DNA of 64,000 nucleotides from Aurantimicrobium sp. INA4 (lineage in GTDB: Bacteria > Actinomycetota > Actinomycetes > Actinomycetales > Microbacteriaceae), in NCBI RefSeq assembly GCF_027924525.1, contig NZ_AP027040.1, positions 186,001 through 250,000 of the forward strand, given 5' to 3'. Positions 55,698-64,000 of the stretch are shown here, in pieces. The notes beneath the pieces were generated by a model, which did not search any database, was not told the DNA's origin, and saw only the letters and a list, made by a program, of their open reading frames with translations. Within the stretch, counting starts at the first letter, position 1. Each line of letters opens with the position of its first letter. A program made the position numbers and the translations under genes.

Positions 55698-56093
55698 TTA
55701 GACGTTGAGCGCAACAATCAGTGTGCAGATAGCGCTGACCAAGAGAACTGGAACCCACAGGTTTCGTTCCTTCTTACTTCTACTGATGCTGTTCACAATG
55801 AGACCTAAGACAGCAAAGCCAAACCAGAACCAGTTCACTATGGCGTTCTGTCCAGGGCTGAGTGCTGGCGTGAGAATTCCTGCTTGGGCGAGGTAGTGAC
55901 CGCACTGGGCAAGCATCACGATAGCTGAGACAGCTGCGGCGATGCGCAGCTGCCCCGGCAGCTTGCCGGGGTTCTGTCCACCGAGGGTGTATTCGCCCCA
56001 GGGAGCACCTGAGAGAACTGCTATTTGAAATCCTGCGACGCCCAGTGAAATCAGTGCCTGGATAAGTGCTGCTGTGGTGACAAGCGTGGTCAT
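55698..56093 (-). CDS. Four-helix membrane protein, unknown
   Basis: A 131-residue hydrophobic protein with four predicted membrane helices (about 5-28, 48-70, 84-103, 112-130) and short charged loops (GQNPGKLPGQLR, SRSKKERN). Similar in layout to small actinobacterial membrane proteins without known function. It separates the two toxin/immunity pairs together with the gene at 55203. A 9-bp inverted repeat (55635-55643/55659-55667) lies after its stop. Confidence 0.7.
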   Translation of the reverse strand: MTTLVTTAALIQALISLGVAGFQIAVLSGAPWGEYTLGGQNPGKLPGQLRIAAAVSAIVMLAQCGHYLAQAGILTPALSPGQNAIVNWFWFGFAVLGLIVNSISRSKKERNLWVPVLLVSAICTLIVALNV

Positions 56094-56205
56094 GGTGCAA
56101 GTTTATTGAGCAAATACTCCTACACACTCAATCTGGATTTGGAGATCTCCACAGTCATTCAGGTTGTTCCGCTTGGTGATATTTGTCATCAATAACTTTG
56201 CCTGC

Positions 56206-56592
56206 ATGGTCTTTGAATCCTTCTCGCATGTTCCTGTAACTGAGGAACTCCTTCAACACGTGTGGGAAGGTGAACAAGATTCCACTAAGGGTGGTCATCG
56301 CTATGGGTTGGGGCGACTCTTCAAGACAGAATTTCCTCACAGCTGGAATCGGGAACATGTGCATTTAGCAATACTCAAGACCCTGTCTCGCCCTCAGTTC
56401 ATCAACAGGCAAAGCAGATTCATCTTGTGTGACCGTGAAATTGAGAATGTCATTGTGCGCGTGGTTATTGCAGAATTCATTTCGCATCAACACATTCACT
56501 CCGTATATCCAGTTTGTGGTGAGGGCGTTTTTCGAAACGACAGGACCGGAAGAGTAGCACTGCCACTCGATTTCTATATTTGGAAGGAATAA
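56206..56592 (+). CDS. EndoU-type nuclease toxin domain (copy 2)
   Basis: A 128-residue paralogue of the gene at 54534, same length. It keeps the EndoU positions (LLQHVWEG, KGGHRYGLGRLFKTEFPHSW, VIVRVVIAEFISHQHIHSVYPV) while other residues have diverged strongly. Nucleotide similarity to copy 1 begins at about TGCATGGT, i.e. at the start codon, and the upstream DNA is different. No ribosome binding site is visible before ATG 56206. The partner gene starts 1 base after its stop, as in copy 1. Confidence 0.78.
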   Translation: MVFESFSHVPVTEELLQHVWEGEQDSTKGGHRYGLGRLFKTEFPHSWNREHVHLAILKTLSRPQFINRQSRFILCDREIENVIVRVVIAEFISHQHIHSVYPVCGEGVFRNDRTGRVALPLDFYIWKE

Positions 56593-56593
56593 C

Positions 56594-56875
56594 ATGACAA
56601 TCATGAACGAAGCGGAATTCGTAGCACATGCGTTGAGTGATTACCTCGGTACGTACATTCCGCATGCTGAATCCGCCACCATCCACAACATCATCATTTC
56701 AGGGGAGCCTCTGTCGGGAATTGGGTTTGCCCTAGGAGTTGCCGTTGAAAACTCTGTTGCAATCCCAGAATTACTGAGAGAAAGAATTCTTTCTCTGGCA
56801 GAACTCACTCCTGAAGAAAACCAATTGTTTGTCAGCGAATTTCAGTTACTTCCCGCATTTCAAAAAGCTGCGTGA
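56594..56875 (+). CDS. Putative immunity protein of EndoU copy 2
   Basis: A 93-residue acidic helical protein, homologous to the gene at 54922 (N-terminal NEAEFVAHALSDYL, C-terminal FVSEFQLLPAFQKAA), with a diverged central part, as expected for immunity proteins matched to different toxin variants. ATG at 56594 follows GGAAGGA. A short remnant of a further copy follows its stop. Confidence 0.6.
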   Translation: MTIMNEAEFVAHALSDYLGTYIPHAESATIHNIIISGEPLSGIGFALGVAVENSVAIPELLRERILSLAELTPEENQLFVSEFQLLPAFQKAA

Positions 56876-56878
56876 CAT

Positions 56879-56920
56879 ATTAACGAGGCAGAACTGCTAG
56901 CACATGCACTGTGTGACTAA
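56879..56920 (+). pseudogene. Remnant of a third immunity gene start
   Basis: Thirteen codons and a stop read INEAELLAHALCD, against MNEAEFVAHALSD at the start of the gene at 56594 (9 of 13 identical). The start codon is ATT and a TAA follows where the parent continues with Tyr. The flanking bases (TGACA before it) also match. Only the first 40 bases of the gene remain, at the right edge of the island. Confidence 0.75.
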
Positions 56921-57041
56921 ATACACAAATTGCCTAGCATTCCTGTGAGTCATAGGTTGCGTTTTTCGAGGCCAAATTATTTCTTGCTGCGCTGAAAAAG
57001 TGATGGGACACTTGCCTATCTCGCCCAGTTAGGCTGGAGTA

Positions 57042-59069
57042 ATGTCCTACAACGTTGTTGAGAAATCCTTGAGTGAACTGCGCCATGATTTGGCTGCTGG
57101 AGTGGTTACAAGTGTGGAGCTGGTAGCTCGCTACCTTGATCGCATTGCGTTCTATGACCGTCACGGAATTACTCTCAACGCTGTCCCCATCTTGAGCCCA
57201 AGTATTTTCGCTGAAGCGCGCGCTGCGGACGAGCGTCGCGCTCGGGGAGAAGTCCTCAGCCCTCTCGATGGAATCCCTTACACAGCGAAGAACAGCTACA
57301 AGGTCAAAGGCTTGACGGTTGCTTCCGGGTCTCCGGCATTCGCCGATCTCGTTGCAACAGATGATGCCTTTACTATTGCGCAGTTGCGCAAGGCGGGTGC
57401 CATTTTGATTGGTCTGACCAATATGCCCCCGATGGCTAACGGGGGCATGCAGCGCGGTCTCTATGGCCGCGCAGAAAGCCCCTACAACGCTAACTTCCTC
57501 ACCGCTGCTTTTGGTTCTGGTTCATCTAATGGTTCGGGAACAGCAACCGGGGCAAGCTTTGGTGCTTTTGGGTTGGGTGAAGAAACCTGGTCCTCTGGTC
57601 GTGCTCCGGCTTCTAATAATGGGCTGTGTGCGTACACACCCTCTCGGGGTGTGATTTCTACGCGTGGTAACTGGCCATTGGTTCCCACCATGGATGTGGT
57701 TGTTCCTCACACCCGAACGATGGATGACATGATGGAACTGTTAGACCTCATCGTGGATGACGACTGGGAAGTCCGCGGAGATTTCTGGCGCATGCAGCCC
57801 TGGGTTCCAACCCCGAAAAGCTCGGAACTGCGACCTGACTCGTATGTGGGGTTAGAGAACCCAGAGGCGCTGCGCGGTAAGCGCATCGCGATTCCGCGGA
57901 TGTACATCAACAAGGATCCCGAGACCATCACTCTCGAGGAGATTGACCGCATTCACACTCGTGACTCCGTTGTGGAGCTCTGGAATAAAGCCAAGGCTGA
58001 CTTAGAAGCATTAGGTGCTGAGGTTATCGAAACAGATTTCCCCGTCGTGACCAACTATGAAAGTCGAGGCCCAGGAGCCACAAACCTCGTTTCACGAGGT
58101 TTGGTTCCAGAAACCTTTGCCGAGCATGAGCTGTGGGAACTGTCCATGTGGGGATGGCATGACTTCTTGGCTGCTAATAATGACCCTCACCTCAATGCTC
58201 TCGAGCAGGTTGATGGAGACAAGATTTTCCCCGTACCCACCGGGTCGGTACCAGGTCGTTATGACGACCACCTGCACCGCTTTGCTCCTGAGGATGTTCC
58301 TCTCGAGGAATATGTGGTGCGCGCTAAGCGTGACGGAATTCCTGAGCTCGTAGACATTCCCGACATGGCCGAAGGTATTCCCGGTTTAGAAAAGGCCCGC
58401 AAGTTAGATCTAGAAGACTGGATGGACGAGCTAGGCCTGGATGCTGTGGTGTTCCCTGCTGTAGCGGATGTGGGCCCCGCTGATGCTGACGTTAATGAGG
58501 CATCTGCTGATTTGGCTTGGCGCAACGGAACCTGGGTTGCCAACGGCAACCTGGTTCCTCGCCACCTCGGCATTCCCACCGTGACTGCTCCACTAGGCGT
58601 CATGGCAGACATTGGCATGCCTGTTGGCTTAACCTTCGCTGGCCGCGGTTATGACGACAGCAACCTCTTAGCTTTCGCGTGGGCTTTTGATCACCAGCGC
58701 AACCGCCGCATTGCAGCACCACGAACTCCTGAGCTGGGTGATGTTTCTTGGAACGCAACTGGTCACGCAGGTGAGGGAACCCCCACCCTGGCGGTCACCG
58801 CCACCGCAGGTGAGGTGACCGGGGGTGTGGTTCCCCTTCGTGTGGTGATCAACACCACGGCTGCCGAGGTTGCCGTCACCATCAATGGTGTTGCACTCTC
58901 TGGTGTTCACACTGCCGAGGGCTATGTGGTGGAAACAACCGTTCCAGAGGCAGAGCACACCCGTGTGCACAGCGAATGGCGCGGCGGTTATGGCTCGCTT
59001 ATCGTGGCGCTGGCACGCACCGGCCACGATGTTGTCGGAGACTACGTCGTGGTGGGAGGCGTGGCCTAA
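57042..59069 (+). CDS. Amidase signature enzyme with extra C-terminal domain
   Basis: A 675-residue protein. Residues ~1-560 form an amidase-signature enzyme. The catalytic Lys is in [12 protein letters not shown], the cis-Ser region in [16 protein letters not shown], and the nucleophile Ser in [16 protein letters not shown] followed by [11 protein letters not shown]. It resembles GatA-like amidases, but gatB/gatC are absent, so a hydrolase of small amides is more likely. The last ~110 residues are a beta-rich add-on ([38 protein letters not shown]). It converges with the ABC exporter and overlaps it by 4 bases. Confidence 0.87.
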   Translation: MSYNVVEKSLSELRHDLAAGVVTSVELVARYLDRIAFYDRHGITLNAVPILSPSIFAEARAADERRARGEVLSPLDGIPYTAKNSYKVKGLTVASGSPAFADLVATDDAFTIAQLRKAGAILIGLTNMPPMANGGMQRGLYGRAESPYNANFLTAAFGSGSSNGSGTATGASFGAFGLGEETWSSGRAPASNNGLCAYTPSRGVISTRGNWPLVPTMDVVVPHTRTMDDMMELLDLIVDDDWEVRGDFWRMQPWVPTPKSSELRPDSYVGLENPEALRGKRIAIPRMYINKDPETITLEEIDRIHTRDSVVELWNKAKADLEALGAEVIETDFPVVTNYESRGPGATNLVSRGLVPETFAEHELWELSMWGWHDFLAANNDPHLNALEQVDGDKIFPVPTGSVPGRYDDHLHRFAPEDVPLEEYVVRAKRDGIPELVDIPDMAEGIPGLEKARKLDLEDWMDELGLDAVVFPAVADVGPADADVNEASADLAWRNGTWVANGNLVPRHLGIPTVTAPLGVMADIGMPVGLTFAGRGYDDSNLLAFAWAFDHQRNRRIAAPRTPELGDVSWNATGHAGEGTPTLAVTATAGEVTGGVVPLRVVINTTAAEVAVTINGVALSGVHTAEGYVVETTVPEAEHTRVHSEWRGGYGSLIVALARTGHDVVGDYVVVGGVA

Positions 59070-60874
59070 GCCAGAGAATCCCGCCAGGCGGTGTGCAAGC
59101 TGGCGAACTTACCTTCACCTTCAATGAGGTCATGGGGTGTGCCATCTTCGATGATTTCTCCGTGTTCCATGACGAGAACTCTGTCAGCAATGGCCACCGT
59201 CGACAGACGGTGGGCAATGATGATGGCAGTGCGATCAGAGAGCAAGGTTTGTAGGCCTCGCTGCACCAAGCGTTCGCTGGGAATATCCAAGGAAGCGGTT
59301 GCCTCATCCAAGATCAACACGGTGGGATCTGCAATAAATGCGCGGGCAAAGGAGAGTAGCTGGCGCTGTCCTGCCGAGAGGCGACCACCGCGCTTATTCA
59401 CATCGGTGTCATAGCCTTCGGGCAGTCGCATGATGAAATCATGCGCGCCGACGGCGGTGGTGGCCGCGATGATCTCGTCCCTCGTGGCATCGGGCTTACC
59501 CAATGCGATGTTCTCGGCTACGGTTCCTGAGAACAGATAGGACTCTTGGGTCACCATGGTTACCGCATTGCGCAGGTCTGCATTACTCAGGCGACGTAAG
59601 TCGATGCCGTCCAGGCTGACAGTTCCTGAAGTGGGGTCATAGAAGCGGGCGACAAGTTTGGCCAGTGTTGATTTACCGGCACCGGTGGTGCCCACTAGGG
59701 CAATGGTTTGGCCAGCAGGAATGTGCAGGTCCAGATCAGGCAACACCACGGTGTGCTCGTTGTAGCCAAAGCGCACATGTTTGAAATCCAACGCACCCTG
59801 GGGATGGGGAAGAGCAATAGGGTCTTCGGGTTCTGTCACCGTGGCGCGCTCTTCGAGCATGCCCGAGACCTTCTCCAAAGCAGAGGACGCATTCTGGAAA
59901 GAGTTGTAGAACATGGCCAACTCTTCCATGGGCTCAAAGAACCGGCGGGTGTACAAAACTGCAGCCAAGAGCACACCCACATCCATAACACCGTTGACCA
60001 CACGGAACGAACCCAAGATCAACACGGCAGAGAGGGTGAAGACACCAATAACTTTGAGGCCAGGGTCATAGGTTCCAAACAGGCGAATGACTTTCCTGTT
60101 TGCTTCGCGGTAGTCATCCACGGCAACGGCGTAGCTTTGTTCGTTGCGTTCTTCGCGGCGGAATGCTTTAACCGCACGAATACCAGTCATGGTTTCCACG
60201 AATTGAACAATCAACCGGGCAGAGAAGGTGCGTGCTTCACGGAACTGCTTTTTAGAGGTTTCAGAGAACCACCTGGTCAGGTAGAAGCAAGGAATGAGCG
60301 CAACCAGCAGCGGCACTGCACTGGAGGGATCCAGAGCAATCAGAGCACCTGCGGTGAAGAGCATGAGCAGCACACCTCTAAAGAGGTTGCTGATGCCACC
60401 GTCGAGCAGTTCGCGCAGTACTTCAATGTCGCTGGTTTGGCGGGCGATAACCCGGCCTGAGGTGTAGTTCTCGTGGAAGCTCATGCTCAAGTTTTGGGTG
60501 TGCTGGAACACACGCTCGCGCAGATCAATGAGTACTGTCTGGCTGATTACTGCGGAGGAGCGCATATAGACCGCCATCATGGTGGAACCAGTGATGGCGG
60601 TGATGACATACGCGCCCACAATGAGCTGTGCGGGGAGCCAGTTATGGTTTTGCACTACCTGGGTAAGCCCTTGGTCAATACCTAGTGCAAGCAGGGCAGG
60701 ACCGGCAACCTGGGCAGCCGTGCTGATGACAACAACAAGCAGCGTCCAATACACCCGCACCCGCACAGGGTGCAGCAGGGAACCCAGCAGGGCTAAGGAA
60801 CGCTGACGTAAGCGCTTGCCTTCTGCTTTTGTGAAGTCGGAACGTTCTTCTCCGCGAACACCGGTAATGGTCAT
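59066..60874 (-). CDS. ABC exporter, membrane-ATPase fusion (second subunit)
   Basis: A 602-residue half-transporter: six membrane helices (residues ~35-330) and an ATPase domain with Walker [15 protein letters not shown], signature [16 protein letters not shown] and Walker [13 protein letters not shown]. The start ATG 60874 overlaps the upstream exporter gene by 4 bases, so the two likely form a heterodimer of the multidrug/lipid export type. Substrate unknown. Confidence 0.92.
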   Translation of the reverse strand: MTITGVRGEERSDFTKAEGKRLRQRSLALLGSLLHPVRVRVYWTLLVVVISTAAQVAGPALLALGIDQGLTQVVQNHNWLPAQLIVGAYVITAITGSTMMAVYMRSSAVISQTVLIDLRERVFQHTQNLSMSFHENYTSGRVIARQTSDIEVLRELLDGGISNLFRGVLLMLFTAGALIALDPSSAVPLLVALIPCFYLTRWFSETSKKQFREARTFSARLIVQFVETMTGIRAVKAFRREERNEQSYAVAVDDYREANRKVIRLFGTYDPGLKVIGVFTLSAVLILGSFRVVNGVMDVGVLLAAVLYTRRFFEPMEELAMFYNSFQNASSALEKVSGMLEERATVTEPEDPIALPHPQGALDFKHVRFGYNEHTVVLPDLDLHIPAGQTIALVGTTGAGKSTLAKLVARFYDPTSGTVSLDGIDLRRLSNADLRNAVTMVTQESYLFSGTVAENIALGKPDATRDEIIAATTAVGAHDFIMRLPEGYDTDVNKRGGRLSAGQRQLLSFARAFIADPTVLILDEATASLDIPSERLVQRGLQTLLSDRTAIIIAHRLSTVAIADRVLVMEHGEIIEDGTPHDLIEGEGKFASLHTAWRDSLA

Positions 60875-62670
60875 TGCTTCTCCTCATCCAGTGAAGCAAT
60901 CACGTTGCGGTATTCGGGGCAGCGAGCCAGCAACTCGGAGTGGGTGCCAACATCCAAGATCTTTCCTTCGTGTAGCAAAGCAACACGATCGGCCAGCATC
61001 ACTGTTGAGGGGCGGTGCGCCACTATCAATGCCGTGGTGGTGTTGAGCACGTGACGCAACGCCTTCTCCACAGCGGCCTCCGTGGTGACATCAAGAGCAG
61101 AGAGGGGGTCATCCAAGACGAGGATGCTGGGTTGAACGGCGATAGCTCTGGCTAATGCTAAGCGTTGGCGTTGACCACCGGAGAGGCTCAGGCCTTCCTC
61201 GCCAATTTTGCTCTCAACTCCGTTGGGCAAATGGCGGGCGAAGTCTGCCTGAGCAATATCCAGCGACTGGTTGAGCAGGGCTTCTGCCTGCTGTTGTTGC
61301 TCTGGGGTTCTTGCATCGCTGAGTTCTTCACGGCCTAAGAGCACGTTCTCTCGAACAGAGATGGAGAACAAGGTGGCGTCCTCGAAAGCCATGGCAATAC
61401 GGGTGCGCAGGCTTTCAATGGAGACATCTCGTATGTCGACGCCGTCAATGAGAATGCGTCCCGAGGTGACATCAAAGAGTCGGGTGGTCAATGCTGTGAG
61501 GCTGGTCTTTCCAGATCCTGTTGCCCCCACCAGTGCCATGGTTTCGCCAGGCTGAATGCTCAGGTTGATGCCGTTGAGCAGGTCGGGGTGCTCCGGAGAG
61601 GAATCTTCATAACGGAAGTGAACGTCCTCGAAGACCAGTGCACCGGGCCCCGCTGGGGCCTGGGGTGCACCGGGCTTGTCCAGGATTTCTATCGGCGCAT
61701 CCATGACTTCGTGGAAACGATTGAGGGAGCTAGCTGCCTCAATCGAGATCGACAGCATCGGTGCAATCGATTGCATGGGGCCCTTGAGCAGGGCTGCGGT
61801 GGCAAAGAATGCCACGAGTGTTCCCACCGAGACGACACCGCGTTCTGCCTGCACAATTCCCAGCAGCAAGGTCAACGCAAAACCCAGGTCAGGAATGAGC
61901 AGCATCCAGAACCACATACGCCCGTTGGCCCGGCCCTTGGCCAGTTCTGTTCCCCGCAAGATATTTGCCTGGTCTAAGAAGTCATCGAGGGCTTCGCCCG
62001 CGCGACCAAAGGACTTCAAAACACGAATACCGTGAACAGATTCTTCAATAGTGGTGGCGAGGTCACCTTGTTGGTCTTGAGAACTGCGTGCTAACTGCGA
62101 GAACTGCCGCTGGAAGCGAATGCTGAAAATAATCAGCGGAAGAGAACAGGCCAGGAAGATTGCGCCGAGCAACGCACTGAAGGTAAAGAGCATGGTGAAA
62201 CCAGCCACCAACATGATGGTGCTGGTAATCAGCTGCACAAAAGCAAAAGAAATCCAGCGGCGAACCGTGCTGACATCTCCCATTGCGCGGGAGAGAAGCT
62301 GACCACTTTGCCACTTGTCGTGGAAGGCCACCGGCAATTGCTGAAGGTGAACATAGATGGCATTACGCATCTTGCCTTCGAGGTGAACCCCAGGACCTAA
62401 GGTGAGCCAGCGGCGTAGGTAGATGAAAATCACCTCGGCCATGCCGAGGGTGAAGATCACGGCAACGCCGGGAATGATCTGGGCAATATCCCCTGAGGAC
62501 AGGGGGTTATCTACCAACCAGCGCAGAGCAAGCGGAATAGTCAGTGCTATTGCTGCAGCAGCGAGTGCAATAAAGACGCCCAGAAACAGACGGGGGAATG
62601 CACCTTGCACATAGGGAATCACGCGCCACAAACTCTTCACAGTTGATAACTGCTGAGTTTGTGTGGTCAC
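60871..62670 (-). CDS. ABC exporter, membrane-ATPase fusion (first subunit)
   Basis: A 599-residue half-transporter with six helices (about 18-320) and an ATPase domain: Walker [15 protein letters not shown], signature [17 protein letters not shown]. Walker B reads [12 protein letters not shown], in which Asp replaces the catalytic Glu. The partner has the normal Glu. One degenerate and one normal site is the usual state of heterodimeric exporters. Confidence 0.92.
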   Translation of the reverse strand: MTTQTQQLSTVKSLWRVIPYVQGAFPRLFLGVFIALAAAAIALTIPLALRWLVDNPLSSGDIAQIIPGVAVIFTLGMAEVIFIYLRRWLTLGPGVHLEGKMRNAIYVHLQQLPVAFHDKWQSGQLLSRAMGDVSTVRRWISFAFVQLITSTIMLVAGFTMLFTFSALLGAIFLACSLPLIIFSIRFQRQFSQLARSSQDQQGDLATTIEESVHGIRVLKSFGRAGEALDDFLDQANILRGTELAKGRANGRMWFWMLLIPDLGFALTLLLGIVQAERGVVSVGTLVAFFATAALLKGPMQSIAPMLSISIEAASSLNRFHEVMDAPIEILDKPGAPQAPAGPGALVFEDVHFRYEDSSPEHPDLLNGINLSIQPGETMALVGATGSGKTSLTALTTRLFDVTSGRILIDGVDIRDVSIESLRTRIAMAFEDATLFSISVRENVLLGREELSDARTPEQQQQAEALLNQSLDIAQADFARHLPNGVESKIGEEGLSLSGGQRQRLALARAIAVQPSILVLDDPLSALDVTTEAAVEKALRHVLNTTTALIVAHRPSTVMLADRVALLHEGKILDVGTHSELLARCPEYRNVIASLDEEKQ

Positions 62671-62722
62671 GAGGAAATCTTTCTAAGAGAAAAGCTAGTC
62701 CGGCTCTTGAGGGCCTGGGCTT

Positions 62723-62825
62723 TCTGTGGTTCAGGAGAGAAAAGTGAGCTCTCGAACCCACAGACTGTAACGTCTGCGCACCCTGTAATTATTCCGGATA
62801 GGGCTTGGCAGAAATGCCGGAGCCC
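62723..62825 (+). promoter_or_regulatory. Structured DNA/RNA region upstream of the decarboxylase gene
   Basis: Three stem-loops in a row between divergent genes: an imperfect ~16-bp inverted repeat (62723-62764, TCTGTGG...CCACAGA), a 5-bp stem sharing its edge (62761-62776), and 62801-62825 with GGGCT/AGCCC and GGCA/TGCC stems closed by a GAAA tetraloop. The last ends about 80 bases before the ATG at 62904. No match to a known riboswitch class is recognised. Confidence 0.4.
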
Positions 62826-62903
62826 GCCTCAACCTACTCTCTATGTGAGCGGGGCGTAAAGTTTTCATTTCCTTCACGGGGAAGAAGGTGACAGAGTCAG
62901 AGT

Positions 62904-64000
62904 ATGACCATGGATGCTTCAGAGAGAACCCCTTACGCTCACGCCCTCGGAGAGTTCGCTCGCAGGGAGACCCTGCGCCTCAACACCCCTGGTCACAATG
63001 CCTCGGCAGCTGCATCTCCAGCCCTTGCTGTGTTCTTTGGCCCTGAGGCTCTCCTGCTCGATGCCCAACCGTTGCTCAGTGGCTTGGACAAGGGAGAAAA
63101 CAATCCTTTCGATCGAGCAGTGCGGGCAGCGGCACGTGCGTGGGGTGCCCGCCGGAGCTGGTTTCTCACCAACGGTGCCTCCCAGGGAAACCGAATGGCC
63201 GCACTGGCATTGGCACAGTTTGGCTCCGCTGAACAACCGGTGATTACTCAGCGCAGTGCCCACTCCAGCTTTATTGACGGCATTATTCTTGGCGGAATCT
63301 CACCCCGCTTTGTTCTGCCCACCATTGATACTCAACACGGCATCAACCACGGCATTACGCCGGAGGTTTTTGCTCAGGTTGTTGCCGAGAACCCCGATGC
63401 CAAAGCTGCCTATGTGATTAGCCCCTCCTATTTCGGAGCTGTGGCAGATATTGCTGCCTTGGCTGAGATTGCTCACGCAGCAGGAATGCCCCTCATTGTT
63501 GATGGGGCGTGGGGTGCACACTTTGGATTCCACCCTGACGTGCCAGTGAACCCTCTGGCACTGGGTGCAGATGTGCTGGTCTCGAGTACCCACAAACTCG
63601 GGGGATCACTGACCCAATCGGCCATGCTCCATTTGGGCGAGGGACCATTCGCAGACCAACTTGAGCCACTGCTCGAGAGCGCTTTCTCTCTCAACCAGTC
63701 CACCAGCGAAAGCGCACTCCTGCTGGCTTCACTGGATATTGCTCGCGATGAGTTGGAATACGGGCACGACCGCATCGCGCTCGCGATCGCCTCGGCAGAT
63801 CGCTTACGCGATGCCGTTCGCGCATCTGAGTGGCTGTCTGTGGTCAGTGACGGGTTTGATCTATTCCCTGACATTGTTACCCACGACCCCTTGCACGTCT
63901 CGATTGATGTTCACCGCCTAGGCCGAAGTGGCCCTGATCTGCGCGAAGCTCTCATGGACGAATTCGGCATCTTTTGCGAGATTGCCTCCCACAGTTGCAT
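62904..64000 (+). CDS. Orn/Lys/Arg decarboxylase-family PLP enzyme (partial)
   Basis: The first 365 codons of a fold-type I PLP enzyme; the gene continues past the window. TPYAHALGEFARRETLRLNTPGHN begins the Orn/Lys/Arg decarboxylase major domain. The PLP lysine lies in VSSTHKLGGSLTQ and the aspartate contacting the cofactor ring in PLIVDGAWGAHFG. Actinobacterial members of this family are often short and unproven in substrate. Start ATG 62904 or 62910; the stop lies outside. Confidence 0.87.
   Translation, partial: MTMDASERTPYAHALGEFARRETLRLNTPGHNASAAASPALAVFFGPEALLLDAQPLLSGLDKGENNPFDRAVRAAARAWGARRSWFLTNGASQGNRMAALALAQFGSAEQPVITQRSAHSSFIDGIILGGISPRFVLPTIDTQHGINHGITPEVFAQVVAENPDAKAAYVISPSYFGAVADIAALAEIAHAAGMPLIVDGAWGAHFGFHPDVPVNPLALGADVLVSSTHKLGGSLTQSAMLHLGEGPFADQLEPLLESAFSLNQSTSESALLLASLDIARDELEYGHDRIALAIASADRLRDAVRASEWLSVVSDGFDLFPDIVTHDPLHVSIDVHRLGRSGPDLREALMDEFGIFCEIASHSC

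Noticed and set aside
62755..62780. tRNA-Tyr-like anticodon stem (CAGAC-TGTAAC-GTCTG) and a GGTTCGA word on the other strand
   Set aside because: The loop has 6 bases and no acceptor or D arm can be drawn around it on either strand, so it is not a tRNA.

Overview
The window comes from a high-G+C Gram-positive (Actinobacteria), most likely a Microbacteriaceae member of moderate GC. The basis is the order infA-rpmJ-rpsM-rpsK-rpoA-rplQ-truA-rplM-rpsI-glmM with no rpsD between rpsK and rpoA, acidic Ala-rich tails on L17 and S9, an actinobacterial GuaB3 next to GuaB, a lone groES behind a CIRCE element, and an LAxTG-type wall-sorting signal. Genus is inference; no rRNA or tRNA gene was found.

Positions 1-7.2 kb hold the end of the ribosomal protein/RNA polymerase alpha cluster plus pseudouridine synthase and phosphoglucosamine mutase. 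7.2-14.3 kb has divergent coaA and then a tightly overlapped run glmS-acpS-alr-tsaE-tsaB-rimI-tsaD (cell-wall precursor supply, ACP activation, t6A tRNA modification). 14.3-18.3 kb is mixed housekeeping: two small membrane proteins, a HicA-like two-gene pair, a THUMP-like methyltransferase, CIRCE-groES and rarD. 18.3-33.9 kb carries a branched-chain amino acid type ABC system: three binding lipoproteins (one internally shortened) and livHMGF. The two parts are separated by an opposite-strand block guaB-guaB3-glpD-SURF1-DUF3817-guaA.

From about 34.0 to 56.9 kb the window changes character. This is an accessory island of nuclease, helicase and methylase genes, clearly AT-richer in its 34-46 kb part, with no integrase, transposase or tRNA in sight. 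It holds DUF2130 plus an EVE-like/HNH nuclease, a GmrSD-like DUF262/DUF1524 protein, a DUF3293 protein, a PLD-SNF2-type helicase overlapping an MmeI-like adenine methylase, a Swt1-type HEPN protein with a partner, a DEAH helicase coupled to a membrane protein with two helix-turn-helix-like repeats, an NYN-like protein, a GIY-YIG-like protein, and unknown small genes with conspicuous hairpins. The last part (52.7-56.9 kb) has a wall-anchored BspA-like protein, small membrane proteins, and two copies of an EndoU toxin-domain gene plus putative immunity gene, followed by a 14-codon remnant of a third copy.

57.0-64.0 kb returns to ordinary genes: an amidase with an extra C-terminal domain, a heterodimeric ABC exporter pair, and the start of an Orn/Lys/Arg decarboxylase-family gene that runs off the window.

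All domain calls were made by reading motifs; no database search was run.
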